DNA of 64,000 nt. Origin: an uncultured Eubacteriales bacterium (GTDB lineage: Bacteria > Bacillota_A > Clostridia > Oscillospirales > Oscillospiraceae). The stretch covers positions 4,906 through 68,905 of the forward strand of contig ONPY01000008.1 in NCBI GenBank assembly GCA_900319835.1, given 5' to 3'. The translations under genes were made by a program, and so were the position numbers. This document shows positions 27,701 to 34,667 of this stretch, one piece after another. The notes beneath the pieces were generated by a model. That model worked only from the letters and a program-made list of their open reading frames with translations. It was not told the DNA's origin and searched no databases. Position 1 is the first letter of the stretch. Each line of letters starts with the position of its first letter.

Positions 27701-27850
27701 AATCTCTCCTGGAACCAGGGAATCACCGACCTGACACCACTGTTGGAGTTGGAGAATCTGCAGCAAGTGCGCGTCTCCCGCGATATGGAACAGGCAATCC
27801 GGAGTCTGGAAGGCAGGAACTACACTTTCCATCTGGAGATTGAAGGTTGA
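24773..27850 (+). CDS. Giant LRR ectodomain protein with vestigial TIR-like N-terminus
   Basis: A 1,025-residue protein. Residues 5-115 keep the alternation of a TIR-like or Rossmann fold (IRLLCTEQDREKLQPILDAL, LLALIGTGVEKLVPL) but lack BB-loop and catalytic Glu motifs. One membrane helix lies at ~122-142. The remaining ~880 residues are an extracellular LRR solenoid of ~30 irregular repeats (LSFLSMMPKLSQLYL, SPLTGLRNLQIYA, LRELEHLNINNTKVNDLSPL), of the internalin-like kind. A role as a ligand-binding or surface-contact receptor is inferred. Starts 20 bases after the TIR gene with GGGAGGAAG; overlaps the SLOG gene by 4 bases. Confidence 0.75.
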   Translation: MKNAGKIRLLCTEQDREKLQPILDALTAKGLSVANGEPGRDEVTLAALSESFYADKEKTDKLLALIGTGVEKLVPLKLDSAEVPETLMNALYSRNIVSASERDAGLIAERIAAALPRKKSGLPKLLIVAGIALLAVIGLLLWRGQRGDAVPAMSETEEEPAVYPLGLTQEDLEQIEIALIVGDRAEFYRSDEIGKKGHRPEWDEFAYRNYDQDGAHYYSRDDGHEYPMTRYEDLSFLSMMPKLSQLYLCKVDLGTMPDLTAATRLRSVMLGDCVISDLEWLRGSSVTHVDLLNSTGSYTDYSPLSACEKLREVHIDLVGAQEADCSGFCPPKLEWLWINNGQQLRSTLDLSALKACTALKECQLDYELPIEDLSFLSRAESLDKLRVNNLRRLRDISALGGLKKLRELQIEEDNAVSDFSVLAGCTGLEYLKIDAEWERRLRDASFLTQLPNIRSLELHGVELPDLEFLRVIGEYNRIIDLSLHGSAGDYSALEAIKNYNRLSFEPSGEESLDRITLWLQNATIEELTLRNFSSVDLSSLPRAKSRVELDRCGITDLGTMPEDWRATRLNLNKCSALRSLSGLEKQKRIGQNGLGNLEIYNCPRLSDWSALEGMDMSSLRITGGFTLPDFKTLTLGSLQLDRVADIVDLHFLDEMQIAHALDVELVGLDELTSLEPLRRFHGRSLAVPPQLAEQAEDLVKSGNYQEYRVIFPEGGWDLDQSEFSLLSLDELETMPPAMLRRVERLCLMGDTVVDLSNGDIWENWDNGRPTLLYHRWNSDELTPIVYGSGFEDLFEMLSPLTGLRNLQIYAQPLRKLDGIQSFQNLVVFGSDLCPELSDASAVFACPQLSDLRLDNCEVTSIQGVQNLRELEHLNINNTKVNDLSPLTECDFSVAGENGDLALFLSNLPVEDYSPLQGLPLSRLDINDTDPERFLPFIEGAPLRSFQACNSFIDRGGSEPNALFAEFVRSHPQLEELNLSWNQGITDLTPLLELENLQQVRVSRDMEQAIRSLEGRNYTFHLEIEG

Positions 27851-29454
27851 TCAATACGGAAAACCAAATTCCCATTGTAATCGGCGCGACCGGACACCGG
27901 GCCATCCGGGAGGGGGACCGCGCCGCACTGAAACAGGCTGTCAAGGAGGAGCTGTTGAAGCTCCGACAGCTCTGCCCCAACTCCCGCATGCTCATGCTCT
28001 CAGCTTTGGCCGAGGGCGGAGACCTGCTCTGCGCCGAGGCTGCCGCCGAGCTTGACATCGGGATGATCGCGGCACTGCCCCGGTCACAGGGGGACTACGA
28101 GCGGGATTTCAGCCCCGAAGCTCTCGAGCGCTTTCGCTTCCACTGCAAGCGCGCCGAGCAGGTCTTTGTGGCACCCTGGACCGAAGAGCCCCCGGCGGAC
28201 GGTGAAAGGCGGGACTTCACCTTTCGTCAGGCGGGGATCTATGTGGCCCAGCACTGCCATGTGTTGCTGGCCCTCTGGGACGGCGGGCCGGGCTCACAGG
28301 CCGCCTGCGGCACGGCGGAGGCGGTGGAGTTTGCTCTCCACGGAGACTATACCCCGGCACTCGGAACTGCGCCACGCACAGGCGCAAACAGCGCGGTGCT
28401 CCACATCTTCACGCCCAGAGGCAAACAGATAGAGGAGCCGGCAGGCAGTGTCCACGTGCTGGGGGATTGGAAGCAGGTACGGAAGAGCCTTCAGCAAACC
28501 GATGATTTCAACCGCCTGGCAGCAGCTCTCCCCACCTCGAAGCGGCGCCTGATGCCGGAGGACAGACCGCTGGATGCGGCGCTTGAAAAAATGGAGCGGG
28601 TGTATCTCGCAGCAGGGACGCTGAGCCGGAATGCTGCCGAGCGTTACCGGCGGGTGCTGGCGCTTCTTGCTGTCGCCAGCGCCGTGCTGACATTCGCCTT
28701 CTTGATGTACGATGAGGCGGAGGCCGTCTGGATGATCCTCGTCTGTGGCGCCACGCTGTTGGCCGCCTGGGGACTCAGGCGCTTTGCCGTCACCTCTGAC
28801 TGCCACCGGCTGTATCTGGACTGCCGGGTGCTGGCCGAGTACCTGCGGGTCCAGAGCTTTTTGCGTTACGCAGGCAGCCGGGTGGAGGCCGCACAGCTTC
28901 TCTCCTGGACACAGCGGGAGGAGGCGGTCTGGGCAATGGTCGCCCTCTGCGCCTTGAACGTGGGCCGAGAGCCGGAGAATGGACGTGACATCCGCGCCTG
29001 CTGGGTGGAGGCCCAGCGGGACTATCACGGCAAGGCGGCAAAGAGCTCCGGCTTGAAGCTGACTGCCAGCGAACGCACCGTCCGTATCGCCCTGCTTGTG
29101 AGCGTGTCGCTGTATGTGGCGGCGGTGGGCTTTGAGCTGCTCTGCGGCGGCCTGATCTTCCGTCCGGCGTTGGTCGTTTTGAATGTGGAGTTCTGGCGCA
29201 CGGTGCTGAAGATCCTGCTCGGCATCCTCTCCGCTGTGACGCTGTTTGTGGCAAACTACTATGGTCACCTGTCCCTGCCGCGAACCATGAGCGACCACAG
29301 AAAGATGGAGCGCTTCTATGAGAGCATGTCCACGCGCCTGGAAAAGCGTGGACAGACGGAGGCGCTGCTGGCGGAGTTAGCCCGGGAAGAGCTGATCGAA
29401 AACGGCAACTGGTGCTCCTATCAGCGGGACAACACCCCGGATTTCAACCTTTAA
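27847..29454 (+). CDS. SLOG-domain protein fused to four membrane helices
   Basis: A 535-residue protein. Residues 8-190 form a Rossmann-like SLOG nucleotide-sensor: VIGATGHR (GHR motif, 16-18), SALAEGGDLLCAEAAAEL (54-71) and AALPRSQGDYERDF. Two helix pairs follow (~271-288/295-311 and ~412-434/451-473), flanking a conserved-looking cytosolic segment (HRLYLDCRVLAEYLRVQSFLR), reminiscent of SLATT-type pore-forming effectors. In Thoeris, a SLOG protein responds to a TIR-made signal; an analogous role is inferred here. Start is TTG overlapping the LRR stop (TTGA), so translation is coupled. Last gene before a terminator. Confidence 0.7.
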   Translation: MINTENQIPIVIGATGHRAIREGDRAALKQAVKEELLKLRQLCPNSRMLMLSALAEGGDLLCAEAAAELDIGMIAALPRSQGDYERDFSPEALERFRFHCKRAEQVFVAPWTEEPPADGERRDFTFRQAGIYVAQHCHVLLALWDGGPGSQAACGTAEAVEFALHGDYTPALGTAPRTGANSAVLHIFTPRGKQIEEPAGSVHVLGDWKQVRKSLQQTDDFNRLAAALPTSKRRLMPEDRPLDAALEKMERVYLAAGTLSRNAAERYRRVLALLAVASAVLTFAFLMYDEAEAVWMILVCGATLLAAWGLRRFAVTSDCHRLYLDCRVLAEYLRVQSFLRYAGSRVEAAQLLSWTQREEAVWAMVALCALNVGREPENGRDIRACWVEAQRDYHGKAAKSSGLKLTASERTVRIALLVSVSLYVAAVGFELLCGGLIFRPALVVLNVEFWRTVLKILLGILSAVTLFVANYYGHLSLPRTMSDHRKMERFYESMSTRLEKRGQTEALLAELAREELIENGNWCSYQRDNTPDFNL

Positions 29455-29464
29455 AAATGCAATT

Positions 29465-29498
29465 GCCCCTGAGCGGAGAGAGCTCTCCGCTCAGGGGC
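29465..29498 (+). terminator. Terminator of the TIR-LRR/SLOG operon
   Basis: GCCCCTGAGCGGAG pairs with CTCCGCTCAGGGGC; the trailing T run is short (GTTTGTG). Confidence 0.75.
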
Positions 29499-29746
29499 GT
29501 TTGTGTCTGAAGCGAAAAGCAGGCGGTTTACGGACAGCGCCGCGCCGGAGGCCTGCGGCATCATTTACACGTCGAGAGGCTTGAAGAAATGCCCGTCCAT
29601 CCCGGACACGAGGTCGGCCTGCTTCTTCTCAGAAATTCGGCTTTTGCCTGATAGGAGAGAAAACCAACAAAAGACGGCGGCGGGCTCCCTTGTCTTTCGG
29701 ACACCGCGGGAGTAAAATAAAACAAAAACAGAGAGAGGCGAGATGC

Positions 29747-30928
29747 GTGAAGACACTGATTGAGCTGTACGATGAAAGGCCGCTGGAGAATGTGCTGGGT
29801 GTGGAGATGTTCCGCCCGGAGCGTGTGGTCTACGTCTGTGACGAGAACAACACCCCGGACAAGCGGATGCAGCGCAAGTTACGGGAGTTCTTTCAGCGCC
29901 GCGGGCTGGAGCTGGAGACGGAGTTTGTCAAGGCGAAGGTCTATGACGCTGACGCGATACTTGCTGTTTTGCGGGATGTGACCCGGCGCTGCACGGACTG
30001 CGGGCTGGATATTACCGGCGGCACGGACGCGGTGCTCTTTGCCTCGGGTCTTCTTGCAGCGGAGTCTGATCTGCCTGTGATGACCTACAGCCGCAGAAAA
30101 AACTGCTTTTATAACATCCGCGGCGCTTCCTTCGGCGGAAAACTAAACTGCAAGGTCAACTACAATGTGGAGGACTGCTTTCTCATGGCGGGCGGCTCCA
30201 TGCAACCCGGCCGTGTGGACAACGCCATCCTGGAACAGTATCTGGACGATATTGAACCCTTCTTCAAGCTCTTCCTGGCTCACCGGAAGAACTGGGTGAA
30301 GATCGTCAGCTACTTCCAGCGCGTCTCCCAGTGCCCGCAGGAGGAGCCGATACGGCTGGACGTGCGGGGCGATTATACGGTCAAAGGGGAGCGGGGTTCC
30401 CGCATCGAAGCGCCGGAGGAGGCTCTGGTGGGTCTGGAGACCATCGGCTTTCTTCAAAAACTGAAAATCGAAAAAGGGGAGTTTGTCTCCTTTCGCTTCC
30501 GGGATGCCCAGATCCGCGCCTGGCTCCGGGATGTGGGGAGCGTTTTGGAACTCTATGTCTATAAAGCCTGCCTGGATTCCGGCCTGTTTCAGGACGTGCG
30601 GACCAGCGCGGTGGTGGACTGGGAGGGAGACGAGCGGGCCAACGCCGTCACCAATGAGCTGGACGTGATGTGTACCCGCGCTGTTACCCCGGTGTTTATC
30701 AGCTGCAAGACCTGTGATGTGAAGACCGAGGCGCTCAACGAGCTGGCTATCCTGCGGGACCGCTTTGGCGGCAAGATCGCGAGAGCCGCCATCGTCACCG
30801 CAGAGCGGGGCGGCGCCGCCATGCGCAACCGCGCCTCGGAGCTGGATATTCTGGTGATCGACCTCAACGACCTGATTGCCGGCCGCATCGGACAGCGCAT
30901 CAAGACGCTCATGCGGAATCTCAAATAA
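29747..30928 (+). CDS. CARF/DUF1887 nuclease (Card1/Can2-like)
   Basis: A 393-residue protein. Residues 1-150 are a CARF-like Rossmann domain (VVYVCDENNTPDK, DITGGTDAVLFASGLLA), the fold that senses cyclic oligoadenylate. After a winged-helix-like middle, residues ~290-375 hold a PD-(D/E)xK nuclease: NELDVMC then VFISCKTCDVKTEALNEL, the DUF1887 core. In Card1/Can2 such proteins degrade nucleic acid when type III CRISPR makes cA4. No cas gene or repeat array is in the window. GTG at 29747 is chosen because the family starts here; GAGAGAGGCGAG lies upstream. Confidence 0.8.
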   Translation: MKTLIELYDERPLENVLGVEMFRPERVVYVCDENNTPDKRMQRKLREFFQRRGLELETEFVKAKVYDADAILAVLRDVTRRCTDCGLDITGGTDAVLFASGLLAAESDLPVMTYSRRKNCFYNIRGASFGGKLNCKVNYNVEDCFLMAGGSMQPGRVDNAILEQYLDDIEPFFKLFLAHRKNWVKIVSYFQRVSQCPQEEPIRLDVRGDYTVKGERGSRIEAPEEALVGLETIGFLQKLKIEKGEFVSFRFRDAQIRAWLRDVGSVLELYVYKACLDSGLFQDVRTSAVVDWEGDERANAVTNELDVMCTRAVTPVFISCKTCDVKTEALNELAILRDRFGGKIARAAIVTAERGGAAMRNRASELDILVIDLNDLIAGRIGQRIKTLMRNLK

Positions 30929-30954
30929 GAAAACCTGCGGAAAGGAGGCGCGCC

Positions 30955-32211
30955 ATGGGCGAGAGGCTGATTTTTCATGTAGACGTCAACAGCGCCTTCC
31001 TCTCCTGGGAGGCGGCCCGGCGGGTCAAGAACGGGGAGGAGGATCTGCGTCTGATCCCCTCCGTCATCAGCGGCGACCCGGAGTCGCGGCGCAGCGTGGT
31101 GCTGGCAAAGTCCATCCCCGCTAAGGCCTTCAAGATCAAGACCGGTGAGCCGCTCGCCCTGGCGCTGCGCAAGTGCCCGACACTTGCGGTGGCAAAGCCG
31201 GACTTTAAACTCTACTCCTCCTGTTCCCGCGCGTTCAAGGAAATCTGCCGCGGCTACGCTCCGGCTCTGGAAGAGTTCTCCATCGACGAGTGCTTTCTGG
31301 ATCTGACAGGCACCGAGCACATGTACCCGGATCCTGTTGCCCTGGCCTATGAGATCAAGGACCGCATCCGGGAGGAGCTTGGTTTTACCGTGAATATCGG
31401 CATCGGCCGCAACAAGCTCTGCGCCAAAATGGCCAGCGACTTTGAAAAACCGGACAAGGTACACACGCTCTTTCCAGAAGAGATCCCGGAGAAGATGTGG
31501 CCTCTGCCTGTGGGGGATCTGCTGTTTGTGGGCGGTTCCTCGGTGCGGCGTCTGGCGGAGGAGAAGATATACACCATCGGCGATCTGGCCCACACGGACC
31601 CGGGACGCTTGAGGCAGATCCTGGGGGACAAGTTCAGCGTTCAGGCCAGACAGTACGCCAACGGCGTGGACAATTCCCCCGTACGGGAGGAGCCGGAGGC
31701 AGCCAAGGGCTTCAGCAATTCCGTGACGCTGGAGGAGGATGTGACCACCCTGGAGATGGCGGACGCGATTTTGCTGGCACTGTCGGACAGCGTCTCAGCC
31801 CACATGCGGAGCAAGGGGCTGCGGGCCACCGGCGTCTCCGTCAGTATCCGCTATCTGGATTTTACCAATCGCTCCCATCAGTGCAGGCTTGACCACCCCA
31901 TCAACACCACCCGGGAGGTCTACGACACCGCCCGGCGGCTGCTTCGGGAGCTGTGGCGGGATCACCGCCCTCTGCGGCTGATGAGCATCTCCCTGGGTAA
32001 TCTGACAACGGAGTCCGGGGGAGAGCAGCTCTCGCTTTTTGAGCAGGAGAGCCCTGTCAAGCGCGAGAAGGACGAGAAGCTGGAAAAGGCTATCGACGCG
32101 CTGCGCCACAAGTATGGCTCTGACAGCATCCAGCGGGGCACGGTGATGAACAGCGGCATCCGTGTGGCAGGCAAGTTTAAGGGAAAACAGGAGGCGGAGA
32201 AGGAGAACTGA
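30955..32211 (+). CDS. dinB: Y-family DNA polymerase IV
   Basis: A 418-residue translesion polymerase. The palm motifs FHVDVNSAFLSWEA (residues ~6-19) and SIDECFLDL (~107-115) supply the catalytic acidic residues; a helix-hairpin-helix region and little-finger domain follow; EQLSLF (~360) is a beta-clamp binding motif. Such enzymes are usually damage-induced, but I saw no clear LexA box upstream. SD AAAGGAGG before the ATG; 26 bases after the Card1-like gene, so possibly co-transcribed. Confidence 0.93.
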   Translation: MGERLIFHVDVNSAFLSWEAARRVKNGEEDLRLIPSVISGDPESRRSVVLAKSIPAKAFKIKTGEPLALALRKCPTLAVAKPDFKLYSSCSRAFKEICRGYAPALEEFSIDECFLDLTGTEHMYPDPVALAYEIKDRIREELGFTVNIGIGRNKLCAKMASDFEKPDKVHTLFPEEIPEKMWPLPVGDLLFVGGSSVRRLAEEKIYTIGDLAHTDPGRLRQILGDKFSVQARQYANGVDNSPVREEPEAAKGFSNSVTLEEDVTTLEMADAILLALSDSVSAHMRSKGLRATGVSVSIRYLDFTNRSHQCRLDHPINTTREVYDTARRLLRELWRDHRPLRLMSISLGNLTTESGGEQLSLFEQESPVKREKDEKLEKAIDALRHKYGSDSIQRGTVMNSGIRVAGKFKGKQEAEKEN

Positions 32212-32234
32212 ACCGCCGGGAGGGAGAAAAAAGC

Positions 32235-32801
32235 ATGAGCCTGAACCGGGAACAGAATCGAAGACTGACCCACGCGCTGTCCTTTTGCAGCCTGATGGCG
32301 GCACTGGGCGCGGCGCTGATGACTACGGGCGGTCTCATTCCGGTGCTGACTTACTGCTCACCGCTGCTGGCCGGGGTGCTGCTGATTCCGGTGCTGCGGG
32401 AGTATGGGGGAAAATGGGCGTGGCTGGTATGGCTGGTGACGGCGCTTTTGTCTCTGATCCTCAGCGCGGACAAGGAGGCGGCGCTGTTTTACTGCTTTCT
32501 TGGAGACTATCCCATCCTGCGCCGGGGCTTCAACCGTGCAAGGCCCACTGCGCTCTCGTGGCTGCTAAAGCTGCTGTATATCCTGCTGGCCCTGGGCGGT
32601 TTGTACGCGCTGATTCTGCTGGTGCTGGGGCTGGATATTGGTGTGGAGGAGCTGGAGAGCCTGGGACGGTATGCGGCCTTCGGCGGCTTTTTGATGCTGG
32701 TCGTTACCATGCTGCTCTATGACAGGGTGCTGGCCAATATGGAAACTCTCTACGAGCGACGCATCCGCGAAAAGCTGAAGGGTTTCTTTGGATCCATATA
32801 G
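32235..32801 (+). CDS. Uncharacterised five-to-six-helix membrane protein
   Basis: A 188-residue hydrophobic protein with about five or six helices and a basic C-terminus (YERRIREKLKGFFGSI). The general look (short N-terminus, ALSFCSLMAALGAALM first helix) resembles small ECF-type or DUF2232-like membrane proteins of Clostridia, but I cannot assign a family. It follows dinB by 23 bases with GGGAGGG upstream. Confidence 0.55.
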   Translation: MSLNREQNRRLTHALSFCSLMAALGAALMTTGGLIPVLTYCSPLLAGVLLIPVLREYGGKWAWLVWLVTALLSLILSADKEAALFYCFLGDYPILRRGFNRARPTALSWLLKLLYILLALGGLYALILLVLGLDIGVEELESLGRYAAFGGFLMLVVTMLLYDRVLANMETLYERRIREKLKGFFGSI

Positions 32802-32810
32802 ACAAATTGA

Positions 32811-33389
32811 ACCCGCTCGGCCTGCTTATTTTTTGAGGAAATCAACCATGGAGGATGGGTTGCGCAGTTCGGAGTATATAAGACGATCATTTATATTTAC
32901 GTTGCGCTTTTGAACGCAAGTTCTATCACTTTTAACATCGAATATGCACTTGATACTCCGCATGAAGCCATCTCCATGCTGCAGGATGAAGCGGGCTTCT
33001 GGAGGCCATCAATCGACAGGGCGAAGTGTGTACGCTGTGACAAGTGCGAAAAAAGCTGTCCTATCAGAACCCCGGCGGTGCAAAGCGATGAAGCCAAAAA
33101 GTATTATGCGGTCTATGCGCAGGATCCGCTGACGCATAGAATGGGCTCATCCGGAAACGCCTTTGGCCTCTGCGCCAGAACCGTGCTTGCCACAGGGGGC
33201 GAGGTGTTTGGCGCAGCGCTTGATGCGGCGTGCCGGCATCTGCGCATTCAAAGCGCTGCGGATGTTGGGCTTGCCAGAACATTTTCCGATGCGGCCAAAG
33301 TTTAACACTAAGGACAAGATTCGGAGAGCATACAACAGATATAAGCTGATACGATGTCGTTTTCGCGGCAGAAAAACAATAGAATAGCG
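32811..33389 (+). pseudogene. Remnant of an FrhB-like (F420 hydrogenase beta / polysaccharide locus) protein
   Basis: An open frame from 32811 to 33305 encodes CVRCDKCEKSCPI, a ferredoxin-type cluster, then YAVYAQDPLTHRMGSSGNAFGLCARTVL and GGEVFGAALD, as at the N-terminus of FrhB/FdhB-like proteins from glycan clusters. It then stops, and a basic tail (NTKDKIRRAYNRYKL) continues in another frame to 33387. There is no good start with a ribosome site, and the family (~400 residues) is truncated to a third. GC is lower than the neighbours. Confidence 0.6.
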
Positions 33390-33618
33390 AGCTGTATTAT
33401 TGCTAATCGTTATGACTAGAAGCCGGAAGATGTGAATGAAAAGGTCTATACGGATTGCTGTCAGATGAAAAAGCACATGATCATAAAAACAGGAAAAAAG
33501 GACTATATGTGATGCTCTACCGCAAGCTGGAGCGCTCTTTCGTTCGGAGAGACGGGTACAGAGCAGGGGAGACCGGAAGCCTTGGATTCATCGTTAATAG
33601 TCATCATGGCACAACCTC
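33390..33618. other. Non-coding, lower-GC stretch
   Basis: No plausible gene on either strand. The composition is more AT-rich than its surroundings and continues the decayed region that begins at 32811. Confidence 0.5.
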
Positions 33619-33831
33619 TCAGCATAGCTCCGGCGGCAGGCGCAGAGCCTGGATCACATCGCCTTTTTTCAGCGGGCCGCTCCCGCCGGGGATGAGACCA
33701 ATCAGTTCACAGCGAGCAAAGGAGGCGATGTTGCCGTTGCCGCGGCCCTCATGCTCGGCAAAGGAGACCACACCGCCGACAAAGTCCAGGTAGCCGCGCA
33801 GCAGACGCAGCGAGTCAGCGGTTTTAGGCAT
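33619..33831 (-). pseudogene. MoeA C-terminal-like fragment
   Basis: A 70-codon ORF with its own SD (AAGGAGG) directly before ATG 33831. Residues ~28-68 (GRGNGNIASFARCELIGLIPGGSGPLKKGDVI) have the G-x-G-x-x-x-S-x-A-R-x-x-x-L-x-x-I-P-x-G pattern of MoeA domain IV. A complete MoeA is ~400 residues, so this is likely what is left after an internal deletion joined a MoeA start to its C-terminus. It lies directly after the NTPase gene. The identification rests on a short motif only. Confidence 0.4.
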
Positions 33832-34240
33832 GTCCTCCTTGATCGGCGGCGAGAATCGGGCCTGGGCCGCGGAGTTTTTTCAGGGCCTCAGAGCAGAAGG
33901 CATCCGCCTCCGTCTCCATGAAGCCCAGTTCGTCCATGACGAGGATGCCGCCCCGGTGCTGATTCAACAGCTCCACACCCAGCGTGTCAAACACACCCGT
34001 ATGAATGTGGCGCTGGCGGGCGTTGCAGTCGCCAATATGGCTTTCCTCCGTGGGCTGGAGATGCGCTTCGCCGTAGGGAAACATGTAGATCTCGTGGTAG
34101 CCGTCGGGACGCGTGTTGAGCGTGCAGGTGCGGTAACCGGACACGGAGAGCCGGGTTCTCTTCAGCAGCTCGCGGATCATGGCGCTGCGGCCGCTGCGGC
34201 GGTTGCCACAGAGCAATATGATGTTGGGCGTTCCATTCAT
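33824..34240 (-). CDS. Nucleoside-triphosphatase-like P-loop protein, possibly truncated
   Basis: A 138-residue protein with P-loop-like GNRRSGRSAMIREL at residues 11-24 (the classic GxxGxGKS/T lysine is replaced by arginine-containing GRS) and a Walker B-like GGILVMDELGFME (~97-110). This matches the THEP1-type NTPase family seen next to molybdenum-cofactor genes in Clostridia, which usually runs to ~165-180 residues, so the C-terminus (GGHA-stop) looks cut short. The altered P-loop and truncation make activity doubtful. Overlaps the MoeA-like fragment by 8 bases. Confidence 0.55.
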   Translation of the reverse strand: MNGTPNIILLCGNRRSGRSAMIRELLKRTRLSVSGYRTCTLNTRPDGYHEIYMFPYGEAHLQPTEESHIGDCNARQRHIHTGVFDTLGVELLNQHRGGILVMDELGFMETEADAFCSEALKKLRGPGPILAADQGGHA

Positions 34241-34598
34241 TTGGCAACCTCCTGAAAAAAGCCAGGGTTTTGCGCCGTCCCGAAAAGGACGACAACAGAC
34301 CCCGTCGCTTTGCCGGGAATCCCGGTAGACCCGTGGCCCCTGTCTTTAGGCTCTGCGAATCGGAAACATCATAATGGTATTATACAGGGAACTCAGCCTT
34401 TGAGCAAGCCTCCGGCCTCCGGTTCATCGGCCAATCAGCTGAGACCCATGCGCACCAGCGTGGCCCCGGGGGGGATGCCGGCGACCCAGCCGCGCCCCTT
34501 GCAGCAATCCTCGCGCGTTGTCTTACCGCGGCTTATCTGATGAAAGTTTTATTTAAGAATAGTATCAGAGATAGACTTGGCCACGCGGCGGTCTAACC
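34241..34598. other. Gene-free GC-rich stretch with a decayed minus-strand coding tail
   Basis: Minus-strand 34542-34435 encodes an open C-terminal-like tail (REDCCKGRGWVAGIPPGATL, ending at TGA) with no start. The segment 34360-34265 on the minus strand, upstream of the NTPase gene, can form a CCGGGATTCCCGG hairpin and may be a leader, but matches no riboswitch class I can name. Confidence 0.35.
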
Positions 34599-34638
34599 AA
34601 AAAGAGGAGAGGTGCCCGGTGGGCGCTTCTCCTCTTTT
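34599..34638 (-). terminator. Terminator of the polysaccharide deacetylase gene
   Basis: AAAAGAGGAGA pairs with TCTCCTCTTTT, with an inner GTGCCC/GGGCGC stem; downstream of the gene at 34668-35432. Confidence 0.8.
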
Positions 34639-34667
34639 CGCACTGTGAGGGATGCCGCACAGCGCTT

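Noticed and set aside
26135..27832. 565-codon minus-strand ORF opposite the giant LRR gene
   Set aside because: Mirror of repeated Leu codons (CTG/CAG), giving a Gln-rich shadow.
29503..29715. 70-codon ORF between the SLOG operon and the Card1-like gene
   Set aside because: No ribosome site, unlikely composition, overlaps the probable promoter region of the next gene.
34265..34360. Possible riboswitch upstream of the NTPase-like gene
   Set aside because: A GC-rich hairpin is visible but the conserved core of c-di-GMP, Moco, cobalamin or other classes could not be matched by eye; a covariance search would decide.
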